A stretch of DNA of 64,000 bases from Sulfurospirillum deleyianum DSM 6946 (GTDB lineage: Bacteria; Campylobacterota; Campylobacteria; Campylobacterales; Sulfurospirillaceae), in the NCBI RefSeq assembly GCF_000024885.1, contig NC_013512.1:744001-808000 (forward strand). The letters run 5' to 3'. The notes under the pieces are model-generated. The model did no database searches, had not been told where the DNA came from, and worked only from the letters and a program-made list of their open reading frames with translations. The position numbers were made by a program, and so were the translations under genes. Positions 1 to 9,443 of this stretch are shown here, piece by piece. How positions within the stretch are numbered: the stretch's first letter is position 1; every line of letters starts with the position of its first letter.

Positions 1-1004
1 TGTTTGTCTAAAAAACGCACAGGCGTATTGACAAAGCGCAAGGACTGGTTGAGCAAAAAAGGCTCAAGGTTAAATTTGTTGATTTTTTCATGGTTAAAAA
101 TATATTCGTGGTTTTCATCCGTCACAATTTTGTTAGGAGTGGAGGGATTGCGGAGTATCTCTTGTGCCATCTCTGCCGTGGTTTCTCCTAATTTATAGGT
201 TAAAATAGACTTCCCACCCACAATACCTCTGGTGATAAAAAAAGAATCTGTGGCAAAAACAGGAATTTGAAAGAGATCAATCGTATAAGCGATTTTATAA
301 TTTTTGTAAAACTGGTCGTAATTTCCACCGTAAAAAGGGATAAATAAAATGGCTTCATCGGGTACAAAAGTCGAAAATTTATCCCGCATCTCTTGCAGAC
401 TTAAATCCCCAATATACTCAATCTTACACTTTAAATGCATCGCATCAAGCGTATTTTTAATGGAAATGTTGGTTTTATCTTCAGGATTTTTTTCATTTAA
501 AATATAGAGTTTTTTAAGAGAGGGAATCATCGTCTGAATGATTTTGACATTATCCTCAATGGCTCTTTCTTTGAGGACTCCTGAAATTTTATTGGGAAGA
601 CCTTGTTTCAGCGCATCTTCATAGGAAAAAAAGTCCATACTAGAAAATAAAATACGCTCGTTCACAAAAAAGTCATAGTAGTGTCGCAGTAAAAAAATAT
701 AGGCGTGTTTATCCACAGGAATAATCAAATCATAACGGGTATGTTTGAGTTTGATCTCTAAGAGATTGCGAAGCGTGGTATAGTCATCCTTTGGAGTCGC
801 CGCTTTGCCACTCATATAGATGACATCCGCCTCAATGTCTGACTTTGCTAAAACATCTTTGATACCTAAGATAATATCATTGCTCCATTTAAAATTTTTA
901 GGATACGAGTCAATAATCAGCACACGTTTTTCTTCCTGCGCCATAAGGGTATGACTGAAAAATAAGAAGAAATAAAAAGCATAGAAAAAAGCGTTGTGTC
1001 GCAT
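1..1004 (-). CDS. Substrate-binding-like periplasmic sensor domain (partial, C-terminus off the left edge)
   Basis: Reading the minus strand from ATG at 1004 gives an open frame of about 334 codons that runs off the window. It begins with a hydrophobic leader (MRHNAFFYAFYFFLFF..) ending in a likely signal-peptidase site (LMAQE), then a fold-like string LIIDSYPKNFKWSNDIILG typical of ABC transporter substrate-binding-like proteins (ABC_sub_bind/Peripla_BP type). In Campylobacterota such domains often form the periplasmic part of sensor kinases or GGDEF/EAL proteins, so the missing C-terminus may carry a signalling domain; this is inference. No conserved ligand site was identified. The gene is separated from the upstream abgA-like gene by about 140 bp containing a TTACATGTAA palindrome (1104-1113). 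Confidence 0.7.
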   Translation of the reverse strand, partial: MRHNAFFYAFYFFLFFSHTLMAQEEKRVLIIDSYPKNFKWSNDIILGIKDVLAKSDIEADVIYMSGKAATPKDDYTTLRNLLEIKLKHTRYDLIIPVDKHAYIFLLRHYYDFFVNERILFSSMDFFSYEDALKQGLPNKISGVLKERAIEDNVKIIQTMIPSLKKLYILNEKNPEDKTNISIKNTLDAMHLKCKIEYIGDLSLQEMRDKFSTFVPDEAILFIPFYGGNYDQFYKNYKIAYTIDLFQIPVFATDSFFITRGIVGGKSILTYKLGETTAEMAQEILRNPSTPNKIVTDENHEYIFNHEKINKFNLEPFLLNQSLRFVNTPVRFLDK

Positions 1005-1143
1005 TAAAAACCTTAAAATCATAATAAACAATATAACGAAATTTTAGTGATTTTGGGTTAAATTTTTGTATAAAAATAACCCGATAAAGTAGATAAATTC
1101 TTTTTACATGTAACGATGCAGAGGAGGAATCCTCCGCATGATT

Positions 1144-2457
1144 TTATTGGGCACCTAGCATGTAGGCTGCACGTAAAAAGAGATCAACGCCTGTCACTAA
1201 ACAGCTTTCATCAAAGTCAAAAGATTGGTTATGATGTCCCGCTTCCAGTTTGGCTCCTATCATCATGTAACCGCTTTGTCCGCCTTGATTTTGCACCGCT
1301 TGCATAAAGTGAGCAAAGTCTTCACATGCGCCAAAATCGCACGTTTTTACAATGGAATCCTTGTCAATAAACGGTGAGGCAAGGGCTGCTTTTTCATACA
1401 CATCAGTGATAAAAGGAGAGCTATCGCCACCACTCGTACCACCCACATCTTTCACACTGTACCCTACGGAGTGAATTTTAGAAACACCCTCTAAAATATT
1501 CATGCATTTTGCTTTCATAAAATCATTCAGCTCTGTGGTCACACCTCTGGTTTCACATGCCATAAACGCATTGGGTGCAATAACATTGCGTCCTTCTCCC
1601 GCTTTTAGAACACCCACGTTAATGCGGGTAATGCCTTGACTGTGACGGGTAATGCCATGCATTAAAAGCGCTGCTTCAGCAGCGGCTAAAAGAGCGTTCG
1701 CTCCCTCTTCAGGTGCGCCTGCCGCATGAGCAGAGGTTCCATGAAAGGTGACGTCAAATTTTGAGGTGGCAAGAAAGTTATTGACCCCGCAAATAAGACC
1801 TCCACTTTTTTTAGACTGAAAGCCGATGTGTGCACCCAAAAGATAATCCACCCCTTTTAAAATTCCCGCTTTTTCCATAGCAACCGCACCTCTGGTTCCT
1901 TCTTCAGCCGTTTGGAAAATAAAACGAAACGTTCCTTTAAAATCCTCTTTATGCTCGCTAATGAGTTTAGCCAGTCCTAAGCCAATGGTAATGTGTCCAT
2001 CGTGTCCGCACGTGTGCGCAATCCCATCAATATCCGCACGAAATCCCTCTTTAAATGGGCGGTGCGCTAAGTCTTTACTCTCAGTGACATCCACAGCGTC
2101 TATATCAAAACGAAACGCTATGCAAGGGCCTTCTCGTCCTGTATCGAGTTCGGCGATAACGCCCGTAAGACCATCTTCCATCACATCCAAAAGAGTATAC
2201 TCTTCGGGGGAGAGAAGTTTTTTTGCACGAAGCAGTGCTTCTTCCAGTGCCTCTTTAGACCCCACACCTTGTCTAGCCTCTGGCACCATAATCTCACGCC
2301 CCATTTTGAGCGTATAGCCATAGGTTTTCAGTTTTTCAATAATTTTAGCGGTGGTAAAAAAAGTAAACCAGCCTGTTTCAGGGTGTTGGTGAAAAAATCG
2401 GCGTGTTTCTATGAGTTCTTTTTCTAAACTTTTTGCTCTTTGTGCAATGCTATCCAT
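1144..2457 (-). CDS. abgA: M20-family amidohydrolase, AbgA-like (p-aminobenzoyl-glutamate hydrolase subunit A type)
   Basis: A 437-residue protein, the size of E. coli AbgA. It shares that family's opening RRFFHQHPETGW, the metal-ligand segments FRFDIDAVDV and HTCGHDGH (about residues 110-155), QTAEEGTRGA with the catalytic/metal acidic pair, and the end motif GHHNQSFDFDE. AbgA-type enzymes are cytosolic binuclear-metal peptidases cleaving amide bonds to glutamate. The start lies 3 bp after the stop of the preceding carbamoyl-amidase gene, so it is the third gene of an operon with that amidase and a DcuC-type carrier. In E. coli the abg operon pairs AbgA with AbgB and the AbgT transporter; here the partner enzyme and transporter are from other families, so the natural substrate may differ. 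No partner AbgB is seen. Confidence 0.75.
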   Translation of the reverse strand: MDSIAQRAKSLEKELIETRRFFHQHPETGWFTFFTTAKIIEKLKTYGYTLKMGREIMVPEARQGVGSKEALEEALLRAKKLLSPEEYTLLDVMEDGLTGVIAELDTGREGPCIAFRFDIDAVDVTESKDLAHRPFKEGFRADIDGIAHTCGHDGHITIGLGLAKLISEHKEDFKGTFRFIFQTAEEGTRGAVAMEKAGILKGVDYLLGAHIGFQSKKSGGLICGVNNFLATSKFDVTFHGTSAHAAGAPEEGANALLAAAEAALLMHGITRHSQGITRINVGVLKAGEGRNVIAPNAFMACETRGVTTELNDFMKAKCMNILEGVSKIHSVGYSVKDVGGTSGGDSSPFITDVYEKAALASPFIDKDSIVKTCDFGACEDFAHFMQAVQNQGGQSGYMMIGAKLEAGHHNQSFDFDESCLVTGVDLFLRAAYMLGAQ

Positions 2458-2460
2458 TTT

Positions 2461-3699
2461 TTATCCTTCGTTTGCTAAGGTAATAAGGGTTTTAGTTATC
2501 ACTTCGGTAGCGCAAATAACATCATCCATATTCACTTCTTCAGCGATATTGTGGCTAATGCCCTCTTTGCAGGGTACAAATACCATGCCTGTGTGCGTGG
2601 CAACATAAGGCATATGCATCGCATCGTGTCCTGCGCCGCTTGGAAGCTCTAGGGTTGGAATCTGAAGTTTTTTTGCTTCTTCTTCAAGGGTTTCAATAAT
2701 TTTTTTATCAAGACTGACAGGTGTATCATGAGTGAGCTCTTTGAGGGTATAGATGAGTCCTCTTTTTTGCGCAATCTCTTCAATGCCTTTTTCAATCAAC
2801 ACCGCTGCTTTTTCAAGCGCTTTGGCGTCAATATCTCGAATGTCAATACCCATGCGAACACTGCCTGGAATGACATTGAGCACACCAGGGGTTGCGTTGG
2901 CAAAACCCACTGTTGCTACGGTAGTCTCCCCGGCTTCTTCTTTGGCAATCTTTTCTACATGTAAAATAATCTCTGCCGCACACGCAAGGGCATCGGAGCG
3001 CATATTCATGGGCGTAGCTCCTGAGTGGTCAGCTCTGCCTTGCAGGGTGAGTTCGTAGCGAATGGGTGCGGCAATACCTGTAACAATGCCCACAGGAATG
3101 CCTTTGTTTTCCAACACAGGTCCTTGTTCGATGTGTAATTCTAGGTAGGCGTAAAAGGTATCTGGGGAAAGTTTTGCACTCTCTATCGTTTCAACGGCAC
3201 ATCCAAACGCTTTGGCTGCTTCATAAAGGCTCACGCCTTCTTTATCTTTGAGCAGACTCAATGCCTCTTTGGAGAGTTTTCCTGCCATGACTTTACTGCC
3301 TACTGTTGCCATATTAAAACGGCTGGACTCTTCGCAGGAGAAAATAATCAGCTCCAAAGGGCGTTTATGAGAAATTCCATTTTCCTTGATGGTACGAATC
3401 GCCTCAAGACCACACATGACCCCTAGCGTTCCATCGTAAAAGCCACCCAAAGGAACGCTATCTAAGTGAGAGCCAATGGCAATGGAGGGAAGAGGAAGTT
3501 CCCCTTCAATACGCCCAAAAATATTGCCAATGGCATCTTCACGAATATTCATTCCTAAAGCCTGCATTAATGTTTTAATATAAGCACGTGCTTGGGCTTC
3601 TTCTTGGGAAAAAGCAAGGCGGCTCATGCCTCCTTGGGGTAATGCCCCAAAGGTGCTTATGGTTTGCATTTCTCTTTTTAATCGCTCTGCATTAATCAT
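2461..3699 (-). CDS. M20 N-carbamoyl-L-amino-acid hydrolase / allantoate amidohydrolase family protein
   Basis: A 412-residue protein of the hydantoinase/carbamoylase branch of M20 metallopeptidases. Visible family marks are GSHLDSVPLGGFYDGTLGV (metal-binding His and Asp, about residues 77-95), FSCEESSRFN (about 120), LHIEQGPVLE (about 190), ADHSGATPM (about 222) and PSGAGHDAMHM near the C-terminus (about 355). These enzymes remove a carbamoyl or ureido group from N-carbamoyl amino acids or allantoate in the cytosol. ATG at 3699 follows AAGGA with good spacing. It lies 9 bp after the DcuC-type gene and 3 bp before the abgA-like gene. Substrate cannot be chosen from sequence alone. Confidence 0.8.
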   Translation of the reverse strand: MINAERLKREMQTISTFGALPQGGMSRLAFSQEEAQARAYIKTLMQALGMNIREDAIGNIFGRIEGELPLPSIAIGSHLDSVPLGGFYDGTLGVMCGLEAIRTIKENGISHKRPLELIIFSCEESSRFNMATVGSKVMAGKLSKEALSLLKDKEGVSLYEAAKAFGCAVETIESAKLSPDTFYAYLELHIEQGPVLENKGIPVGIVTGIAAPIRYELTLQGRADHSGATPMNMRSDALACAAEIILHVEKIAKEEAGETTVATVGFANATPGVLNVIPGSVRMGIDIRDIDAKALEKAAVLIEKGIEEIAQKRGLIYTLKELTHDTPVSLDKKIIETLEEEAKKLQIPTLELPSGAGHDAMHMPYVATHTGMVFVPCKEGISHNIAEEVNMDDVICATEVITKTLITLANEG

Positions 3700-3708
3700 A
3701 TCGCATCC

Positions 3709-4977
3709 TTAAAATGCAAGCATAAAATAAGCAGTGATCAGTGCTAAAACCATTCCTAATGCGGTACGTTTGACCATATCAAAGGTAGAAACTTTTGCAA
3801 ATCCTGCACAAATAATGGCAGCACCTGCTAAAGGAGACATCGTGCGACCAATGGCACCACTAAGGGCGGCTAAAGAGCCCATACGCTCAATCGTTGTACC
3901 AAATTCCACCGCAAATGGTGTAACAGCTTTGTTAAATGCAAATGCCGCGGCATCACCTGATCCTGTAACAACAGCCAGTAAAAATGGTCCAACAGTTGCG
4001 CCAATAGATGCCATGCTAGGGTTGGAAATGAGTAGAGAAATAAAGGCATTCACTGCGCCTAAAGCTTGAAGACCTGAAACAAATACGGTGGCTGCAATGA
4101 TAATACCAAAGATTTGAGCATACGCCCCACCCATACCGTTAAAAAAGCCTTCTGAGACTTTTGCAGGATTGGTGCGAGTAATAATAACGGCTAAAAAAGC
4201 ACCAATCAGCATCGCTTCAGGCACGCCCATTTTAAGTAAAGGTACCCAGCCTGTAAAACCAAGAACTAAAATGGCTAGAGGGATGATATTAACGAGTGCA
4301 AAAAGAGGGTTGATTTTAAAGGTTGTGTCAATTTGAAAGTCTTTATCCTCAGAGACATATCCTTTGTGCTCTTTAAGGTAAATCGCTAAAAGTCCTAAGG
4401 CAATAGATGCCACCACGATACTGCTAATCGTAGCGAATTTGTGTGTATTGATAACCTCTAAAACGGAAACTTTTGCTAAATCAGCCACAAAAGGATTGTG
4501 TGAAAGTCCTGGACTTAACATACTGCCATAGGTTCCACTAAAGACCGCAGCCGCAGCCATAGCAGGGCGTACACCTGAGTGAATCAACAAAGGAATAAAA
4601 ATAGCACCCACCGCTGCGGCACAACCTGCGGCTGAGGGAAGGGCTACGTTAATGGAAAATGTCAGTAAAGAAGCTGCTGGAACAAGAAATATGCCTGCAC
4701 GTTTGAGTACATTACCCAGTAGGGCGACTAAGTGTTTGTCACAGCCTGTAATTTTAAGGACAGCGGCAAAACCTAAAACCGAACAAATCGCTTGAATCAG
4801 ACCACCTGAAACCATGACTTTTGAAAATGATTCAAAAGCTTTCATCGGTGCTAGGGCAAAACATGCCATAAAAACACCTGCAACTAAAAGCACAAGTTTG
4901 GTGTCATATTTTTTAACCAAAAAATAGACCACTGCCACTATAGTAAATAGGGCGATTGCAATCTTTAACATTTCCAT
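3709..4977 (-). CDS. DcuC-family anaerobic C4-dicarboxylate/organic anion transporter
   Basis: A 422-residue, strongly hydrophobic protein with about a dozen membrane segments and no signal peptide. The C-terminal pattern MSPLAGAAIICAGFAKVSTF followed by VKRT, and VVTGSGDAAAFAFNKAV, match the DcuC carrier family, inner-membrane carriers of C4-dicarboxylates and related anions. ATG at 4977 is preceded by AAGGAG at 8 bp spacing. It is first in an operon with two M20 hydrolases, which suggests that it imports (or exports products of) an N-acylated or N-carbamoyl amino acid rather than plain succinate; that is inference. The 156 bp upstream contain a TTTACATGTAAA palindrome (5117-5128) near the next gene. 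Confidence 0.75.
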   Translation of the reverse strand: MEMLKIAIALFTIVAVVYFLVKKYDTKLVLLVAGVFMACFALAPMKAFESFSKVMVSGGLIQAICSVLGFAAVLKITGCDKHLVALLGNVLKRAGIFLVPAASLLTFSINVALPSAAGCAAAVGAIFIPLLIHSGVRPAMAAAAVFSGTYGSMLSPGLSHNPFVADLAKVSVLEVINTHKFATISSIVVASIALGLLAIYLKEHKGYVSEDKDFQIDTTFKINPLFALVNIIPLAILVLGFTGWVPLLKMGVPEAMLIGAFLAVIITRTNPAKVSEGFFNGMGGAYAQIFGIIIAATVFVSGLQALGAVNAFISLLISNPSMASIGATVGPFLLAVVTGSGDAAAFAFNKAVTPFAVEFGTTIERMGSLAALSGAIGRTMSPLAGAAIICAGFAKVSTFDMVKRTALGMVLALITAYFMLAF

Positions 4978-5133
4978 GTTGAACGCTCCTTGAAAGATAA
5001 ATATCCTAGTAGTTTAAACTTTTAAGGAGATTTCTACATAATGTATTTTCTTAAAGAAATATTAATGTTTCTGAATTTTTAGGATACTTTTTACGTCGTT
5101 TTTGTGGCACTACATCTTTACATGTAAAAAGGA

Positions 5134-7122
5134 TTATAAACGCTCAGGTTTCCCAAAAAAATACCCCTGCGAATAATCAATCCCCATATCTTTTACCATT
5201 TTAAAAATAGTTTCATTTTCAACAAACTCAGCGACTGTTGTGAGCTTTTGTTTTTTAGCAAAGAGCATAATGGTCTCTACAATATGTTGATTGACTCTAT
5301 TGGTATGAATATTTCTAATTAAACTGCCATCAATCTTTAAAATATCAGGTTCAAAAAAGAGTAAGCGCTCAAAGTTAGAATATCCCGTTCCAAAATCATC
5401 AATCGCAATTTTAACCCCTTGTGCTTTCACCTCGTGGATAAACTGTTTGATCTGCAAAACGTCTTTCATATTTTCACTCTCTAAAAGTTCAAAAATAAGG
5501 CGAGGGGCGTGTTTTTTGTAGCGTTGTAAAAGCGTGTAAATCGTCTCTAAAATGCTCTCTTGCTCAATGTCTTGCATGGAGAGGTTAATAGAAATAGCGA
5601 CTTTAGGGATTTTTTCCAAGGCATTAAAAGAATTTTCTAGCACAATTTTGGTAATTTTTGTGGAGTAGCGCCCTTTTTTCGCAATGTCCAAAAAGGCGTG
5701 TGGGGCGAGTACATCTCCTTCTTCATTTAAAAGGCGCACTAAGGATTCGTATTTTTCAATCTGTTGGGTTTGGTTATTGACGATGGGTTGAAAATAGGAG
5801 AGGATATTTTGCCTCTCTATCGCCGTTTTAATCATATAGAGGGTTTCAATATTTTTCAAAGCAGTATGATATTCGATGTCGCTGAGTCCATCTGCATAAA
5901 TAATCGACTCTTTGGTCGCAATCGCATGGTCAATGCCAATTTTTGCATCTTCAAAGATTTTAAACACACCATAGGTATAACTGCACACCACGGAGATATC
6001 ATACTCAATGCCATCTACTTTGATTATATACTCCTTAACGCTAGAGAGAAACTGCTCTAGGGTTTCATATAACTCCTCTTTACTCGCTTGACAACTGCGT
6101 CTATCAATGACAAAGGCATATAAGCCATTTTCCAAAAAATAGACTTTCTGAAATCCACAAATGGAAGGCATAAGATAAAGAAGTGCTTTGTAAAATGTCT
6201 GTTCGATTTTGCTGATACTGGCTTTATCATAAAATTTTTCTAAAATCGCATAATCTTCGATTTGAATGAGGATAAGAACGCAGAGTTTATGTGCTTCTAA
6301 AAAATCAAAGAGTTGTTTTTTATCACTCATAATGGCGGTAATATCATGGCGCAGAGAAATATACTCTTCCACTTCACCATGTGCGTTTAAAAGAGGTTGA
6401 ATGGTTGTTTTTACATAGTAGCTTTTACCATTTTTGGAGCGATTTTTAACGATGCCCTGCCAGATTTTTTTCTCTGTTTTAATGGTATGCCATAACTCTT
6501 CAAAAGTGCTTCGTGGCATATCGGGGTGGCGAATGATATTATGACTTTTGCCTAAAAGCTCTTTTTCTTCATAGCCTGAGATGCGGCAAAATTGTTCATT
6601 GACATAGATAATTCGACCTTTTGCATCGGTTTTGGAGATAATCGAACTGGCATTGGTCACCTGTTTGTACTGTTCTAAAAGCAATGTTTTTTGACGGTTT
6701 TCTCGTCTTAAAATAATCGTATCAAGAATTTTTTGAAGTGTGGTTGCAAATTGGGCGAGGCTCAGTGGTTTAAAAAGGTAGCCATCCACACCGATGGTAA
6801 CGGTTTGAGGAAAAAGATGCGTTTCATGCAATTCCGAGAGTACAATGATAGCAACATCGCTGTTATGCTGACGAATTTTTTCTATAACCTCAATCCCTGT
6901 CATTAATGGCAAGGATAAGGTCGTAATAATCACATCAAGACGGTCATGATGGTTTAAATAGAGATGAAACCCCTCTTTACCATCTTGTGCTGTGAGGATA
7001 TGGTCGAAAAATTTTGAAAAAAGATGTAGCGCACTCTCTTTGGCATGTTCGTTATGCTCAAGGTATAAGAGGCGCATCTCCTTGCTCATTTCTCTGAGTG
7101 TCGCAATGTGTGGTCTTTCCAC
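5134..7122 (-). CDS. REC-PAS-(degenerate GGDEF)-EAL signalling protein
   Basis: 662 residues. Residues about 15-130 form a receiver-like domain, but the phospho-acceptor position four residues before the conserved Pro (LSLP, P72) is Thr68, not Asp, and the usual acidic pair is LEHNE, so it is probably not phosphorylated by the normal route; Lys118 (FKP) is kept. A PAS domain follows (about 150-270, VNEQFCRISGYEEKEL). Next comes a GGDEF-shaped region lacking the signature (LENGLYAF). The EAL domain (about 425-660) looks intact: YESLVRLL, INLSMQD, FELLESE, DDFGTGYSNF, LKIDGSLI and AEFVENE, predicting c-di-GMP phosphodiesterase activity. The GTG start at 7122 is chosen because AGGAG sits six bases before it; it overlaps the 3' end of psd by 65 bp, implying translational coupling. 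Confidence 0.85.
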   Translation of the reverse strand: MERPHIATLREMSKEMRLLYLEHNEHAKESALHLFSKFFDHILTAQDGKEGFHLYLNHHDRLDVIITTLSLPLMTGIEVIEKIRQHNSDVAIIVLSELHETHLFPQTVTIGVDGYLFKPLSLAQFATTLQKILDTIILRRENRQKTLLLEQYKQVTNASSIISKTDAKGRIIYVNEQFCRISGYEEKELLGKSHNIIRHPDMPRSTFEELWHTIKTEKKIWQGIVKNRSKNGKSYYVKTTIQPLLNAHGEVEEYISLRHDITAIMSDKKQLFDFLEAHKLCVLILIQIEDYAILEKFYDKASISKIEQTFYKALLYLMPSICGFQKVYFLENGLYAFVIDRRSCQASKEELYETLEQFLSSVKEYIIKVDGIEYDISVVCSYTYGVFKIFEDAKIGIDHAIATKESIIYADGLSDIEYHTALKNIETLYMIKTAIERQNILSYFQPIVNNQTQQIEKYESLVRLLNEEGDVLAPHAFLDIAKKGRYSTKITKIVLENSFNALEKIPKVAISINLSMQDIEQESILETIYTLLQRYKKHAPRLIFELLESENMKDVLQIKQFIHEVKAQGVKIAIDDFGTGYSNFERLLFFEPDILKIDGSLIRNIHTNRVNQHIVETIMLFAKKQKLTTVAEFVENETIFKMVKDMGIDYSQGYFFGKPERL

Positions 7123-7945
7123 TCAATTCTCCTAGTGCTTGTCCAAATTTAATATGTGCAATATCTTTTAATTCTAAGGAAACAGACTCTTTTTCAAAGA
7201 GCATCACAATGGTTGATCCCATCTCAAACATCCCTAGCTCTTCTCCTTTTTTCATCCAAAGATTATCGTAAAGATAGCATTGTTGTAAAGCGCCTTGGGC
7301 GTTGGTTTGAATACGCTCATCAAACGTAAATGAAATTTTTCCCACATTGAGCGCCCCGACAAAAACCATATAAAAAAGTTGGTTCTCTTTGGTGTAGCAC
7401 TCTAGCACCACACGTTCATTCTCCACAAATAGTCCCTCAATTTTTTTAAGCCATTTAAAATTGACAGGATAGAGTTTTCCAGGAATGTGTACCGCTTTGG
7501 CAATACGCATATCAATAGGAACATGGTAACGGTGGTAATCCCTTGGAGCGAGATAAAAATTGACAAAATCACCACCTTCAAGGCGATCTTTCTCTTGTTT
7601 AGCGATATAATCGCCCAAAAGCGCACGGACACTGTACGAAAAGCCTTTAATTTGAAGGGCTAAGTCATGTTTTACTTTGCCATACGCACTAATGGTACTA
7701 TCGCACGGAGAGATAAGCGTTTTTTCATTGATATTAAAAAGACGTTTGTGTTTGAGCTTTCGTGTAAAGAGTTTGTTAAGGCTTGGATAGTTTTTTGCCT
7801 CTTCAAATTCACTCAAATCAACTTTCATCGTCGAAACGTAGCTTTTGTTGATAGCGATTTGAAGGGCTGGTGGGAACTCTTTTGACGCAAAAACGCCAAA
7901 AACACGAGACGCAATGGAGCTTTTAAATTTTGGATAACGTTGCAT
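7058..7945 (-). CDS. psd: Phosphatidylserine decarboxylase proenzyme
   Basis: 295 residues. Converts phosphatidylserine to phosphatidylethanolamine at the inner membrane using a pyruvoyl group made by self-cleavage. The cleavage motif is MGST at residues 242-245 (LGST in most relatives), and the conserved SPCDSTISAYG (about 79-89), DYHRYHVP (about 136-143) and FVGALNVG (about 195-202) are present. The sequence is of the shorter Campylobacterota type. Its last 65 bases overlap the downstream REC-PAS-EAL gene in another frame. The C-terminal tail after LGELSGK is short and probably variable. The divergent dbpA gene begins 87 bp away. Confidence 0.9.
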   Translation of the reverse strand: MQRYPKFKSSIASRVFGVFASKEFPPALQIAINKSYVSTMKVDLSEFEEAKNYPSLNKLFTRKLKHKRLFNINEKTLISPCDSTISAYGKVKHDLALQIKGFSYSVRALLGDYIAKQEKDRLEGGDFVNFYLAPRDYHRYHVPIDMRIAKAVHIPGKLYPVNFKWLKKIEGLFVENERVVLECYTKENQLFYMVFVGALNVGKISFTFDERIQTNAQGALQQCYLYDNLWMKKGEELGMFEMGSTIVMLFEKESVSLELKDIAHIKFGQALGELSGKTTHCDTQRNEQGDAPLIP

Positions 7946-8031
7946 AAGACTCTTTCGTAAATGTAATTAAAGAATTGATTATACCAAATGATTGTAAGGT
8001 TTTTATAAAAAAATGTGATACTATTTTCACC

Positions 8032-9423
8032 ATGAAAAAACAAACAACTCCCTTTAATCATTTGATTCAAAACAGCGCTATGCTGGAAACTTTAACGCGT
8101 TTGGGGTACCATAACATGACCCCTATTCAAGAAGCTTCATTGCCTTTTATTTTAGAAGGACGTGACATTGTTGCCAAAGCAAAAACAGGCAGTGGCAAGA
8201 CACTTGCCTTTGGTTTGCCGCTACTTTTAGCTTTACATGTAAAACAGATGCGCATCCAATCGGTGGTTTTGTGTCCCACGAGAGAACTTGCTGAACAGGT
8301 GAGTGCGGAGCTTCGTAAATTAGCGAGTTTTACACACAATATTAAAATCGTCACTCTATGCGGGGGCGCTCGTTTTGTGCCTCAGTGTATCTCTTTGGAA
8401 CATGGCGCACACATTGTGGTCGGCACACCGGGGCGCATTTTGCAGCATTTGCAAGAAAAAACCATCAACTTTGAGCACATTAAAACACTCGTACTTGATG
8501 AAGCAGATAGAATGCTGGATATGGGCTTTTACGAGGATATCGAAAAAATCATCGCTAAAATGCCCAAAGAGCGTCAAACTTTGCTTTTCTCCGCCACGTT
8601 TCCCAGAGAAATAGAGCAGATGTGTCAAGAGGTGCAAAAAGAGGCGTTACAGATAAGCGTTGAAGAAGAGCAAAAGAGCGCACCTCTTAGCATCTCTCAA
8701 ATCGCCTTAAAGGTCGAAGAGCGTGAAAAAGAAGCAACGCTTGAAGCGTTTTTATTAAACGAGATGCCAAAGTCGGTCATTATCTTTTGTAAAACCAAAG
8801 TGGCGGTTTCAGCATTGCAAAGCTCTCTGTACGAAGCAGGTTTTGATGCGCTTTGTTTGCATGGTGATTTGGAGCAGATAGCCAGAGATGAGAACTTACT
8901 GCTTTTTGCCAACGGCAGTGCGCAAATTTTAGTTGCCACCGATCTTGCTGCACGAGGACTGGATATCAAAGATGTGGAGATGGTCATCAACTATGAGCTT
9001 CCGCATACCATAGAAATCTACACGCATCGCATCGGCAGAACGGGGCGCATGGGCAAAGAGGGCAAAGCAATTAGCTTTGTGACACCTAGCGAAGAGAGCT
9101 TTTTGCATGAACTAGAAAGAGTGGGATTTGCCTTTACATGTAAAGATGCACGTGAGATTTTACCTTTACATGTAAAACCTAAAAGAGCTGAATTTATCAC
9201 GCTGTGTATCGATGGCGGTAAAAAACAAAAAGTGCGTGCGGGTGACATTTTAGGTGTTTTAACCAAAGACATTGGTTTAGAGGGAAGCCTCATTGGCAAA
9301 ATTGATATCTTAGAAAAATACGCCTACGTTGCCATAAAGAGAGAATACGCCGATAAAGCCTTTAACGGACTCTGCGCTACGACGATTAAAAACAGACGGT
9401 TTAAGATATGGAAGTTGGGGTAA
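8032..9423 (+). CDS. dbpA: DEAD-box ATP-dependent RNA helicase, DbpA type
   Basis: The start is placed at ATG 8032 (MKKQTTPFNHL..) because the family begins with this Q-motif region; a longer frame opens upstream at 7975 but its extra 19 residues are unlike the family. Seen in order: Q-motif (TPIQEASLP), Walker A AKTGSGKT (residues 50-57), PTRELAEQV, TPGR, LDEADRMLDMG, FSATFP, ARGLDIKDV and HRIGRTGRMG. The last 75 residues (ITLCIDGGKKQKVRAGDILG..) are the DbpA RNA-binding domain, which in E. coli directs the helicase to 23S rRNA helix 92 during 50S assembly. Three TTACATGTAA palindromes lie inside the gene (8233, 9134, 9166), read as LHVK or FTCK. Confidence 0.88.
   Translation: MKKQTTPFNHLIQNSAMLETLTRLGYHNMTPIQEASLPFILEGRDIVAKAKTGSGKTLAFGLPLLLALHVKQMRIQSVVLCPTRELAEQVSAELRKLASFTHNIKIVTLCGGARFVPQCISLEHGAHIVVGTPGRILQHLQEKTINFEHIKTLVLDEADRMLDMGFYEDIEKIIAKMPKERQTLLFSATFPREIEQMCQEVQKEALQISVEEEQKSAPLSISQIALKVEEREKEATLEAFLLNEMPKSVIIFCKTKVAVSALQSSLYEAGFDALCLHGDLEQIARDENLLLFANGSAQILVATDLAARGLDIKDVEMVINYELPHTIEIYTHRIGRTGRMGKEGKAISFVTPSEESFLHELERVGFAFTCKDAREILPLHVKPKRAEFITLCIDGGKKQKVRAGDILGVLTKDIGLEGSLIGKIDILEKYAYVAIKREYADKAFNGLCATTIKNRRFKIWKLG
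9133..9176. repeat. Closely spaced pair of TTTACATGTAAA palindromes inside dbpA
   Basis: Two exact copies of the 12-base palindrome occur at 9133-9144 and 9165-9176, in different reading frames (FTCK and LHVK). They belong to a family of 18 exact TTACATGTAA copies in the window, starting at 1104, 5118, 8233, 9134, 9166, 10808, 13046, 23542, 41441, 43108, 44201, 48280, 48574, 52486, 57265, 58780, 61337 and 61658. Function unknown; see findings. Confidence 0.8.
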
Positions 9424-9443
9424 GTTTTTAAAAAGGGAAAGTA

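Noticed and set aside
7975-8031. Upstream extension of dbpA
   Set aside because: The 19 extra residues are unlike the helicase family and there is a better-placed ATG at 8032.
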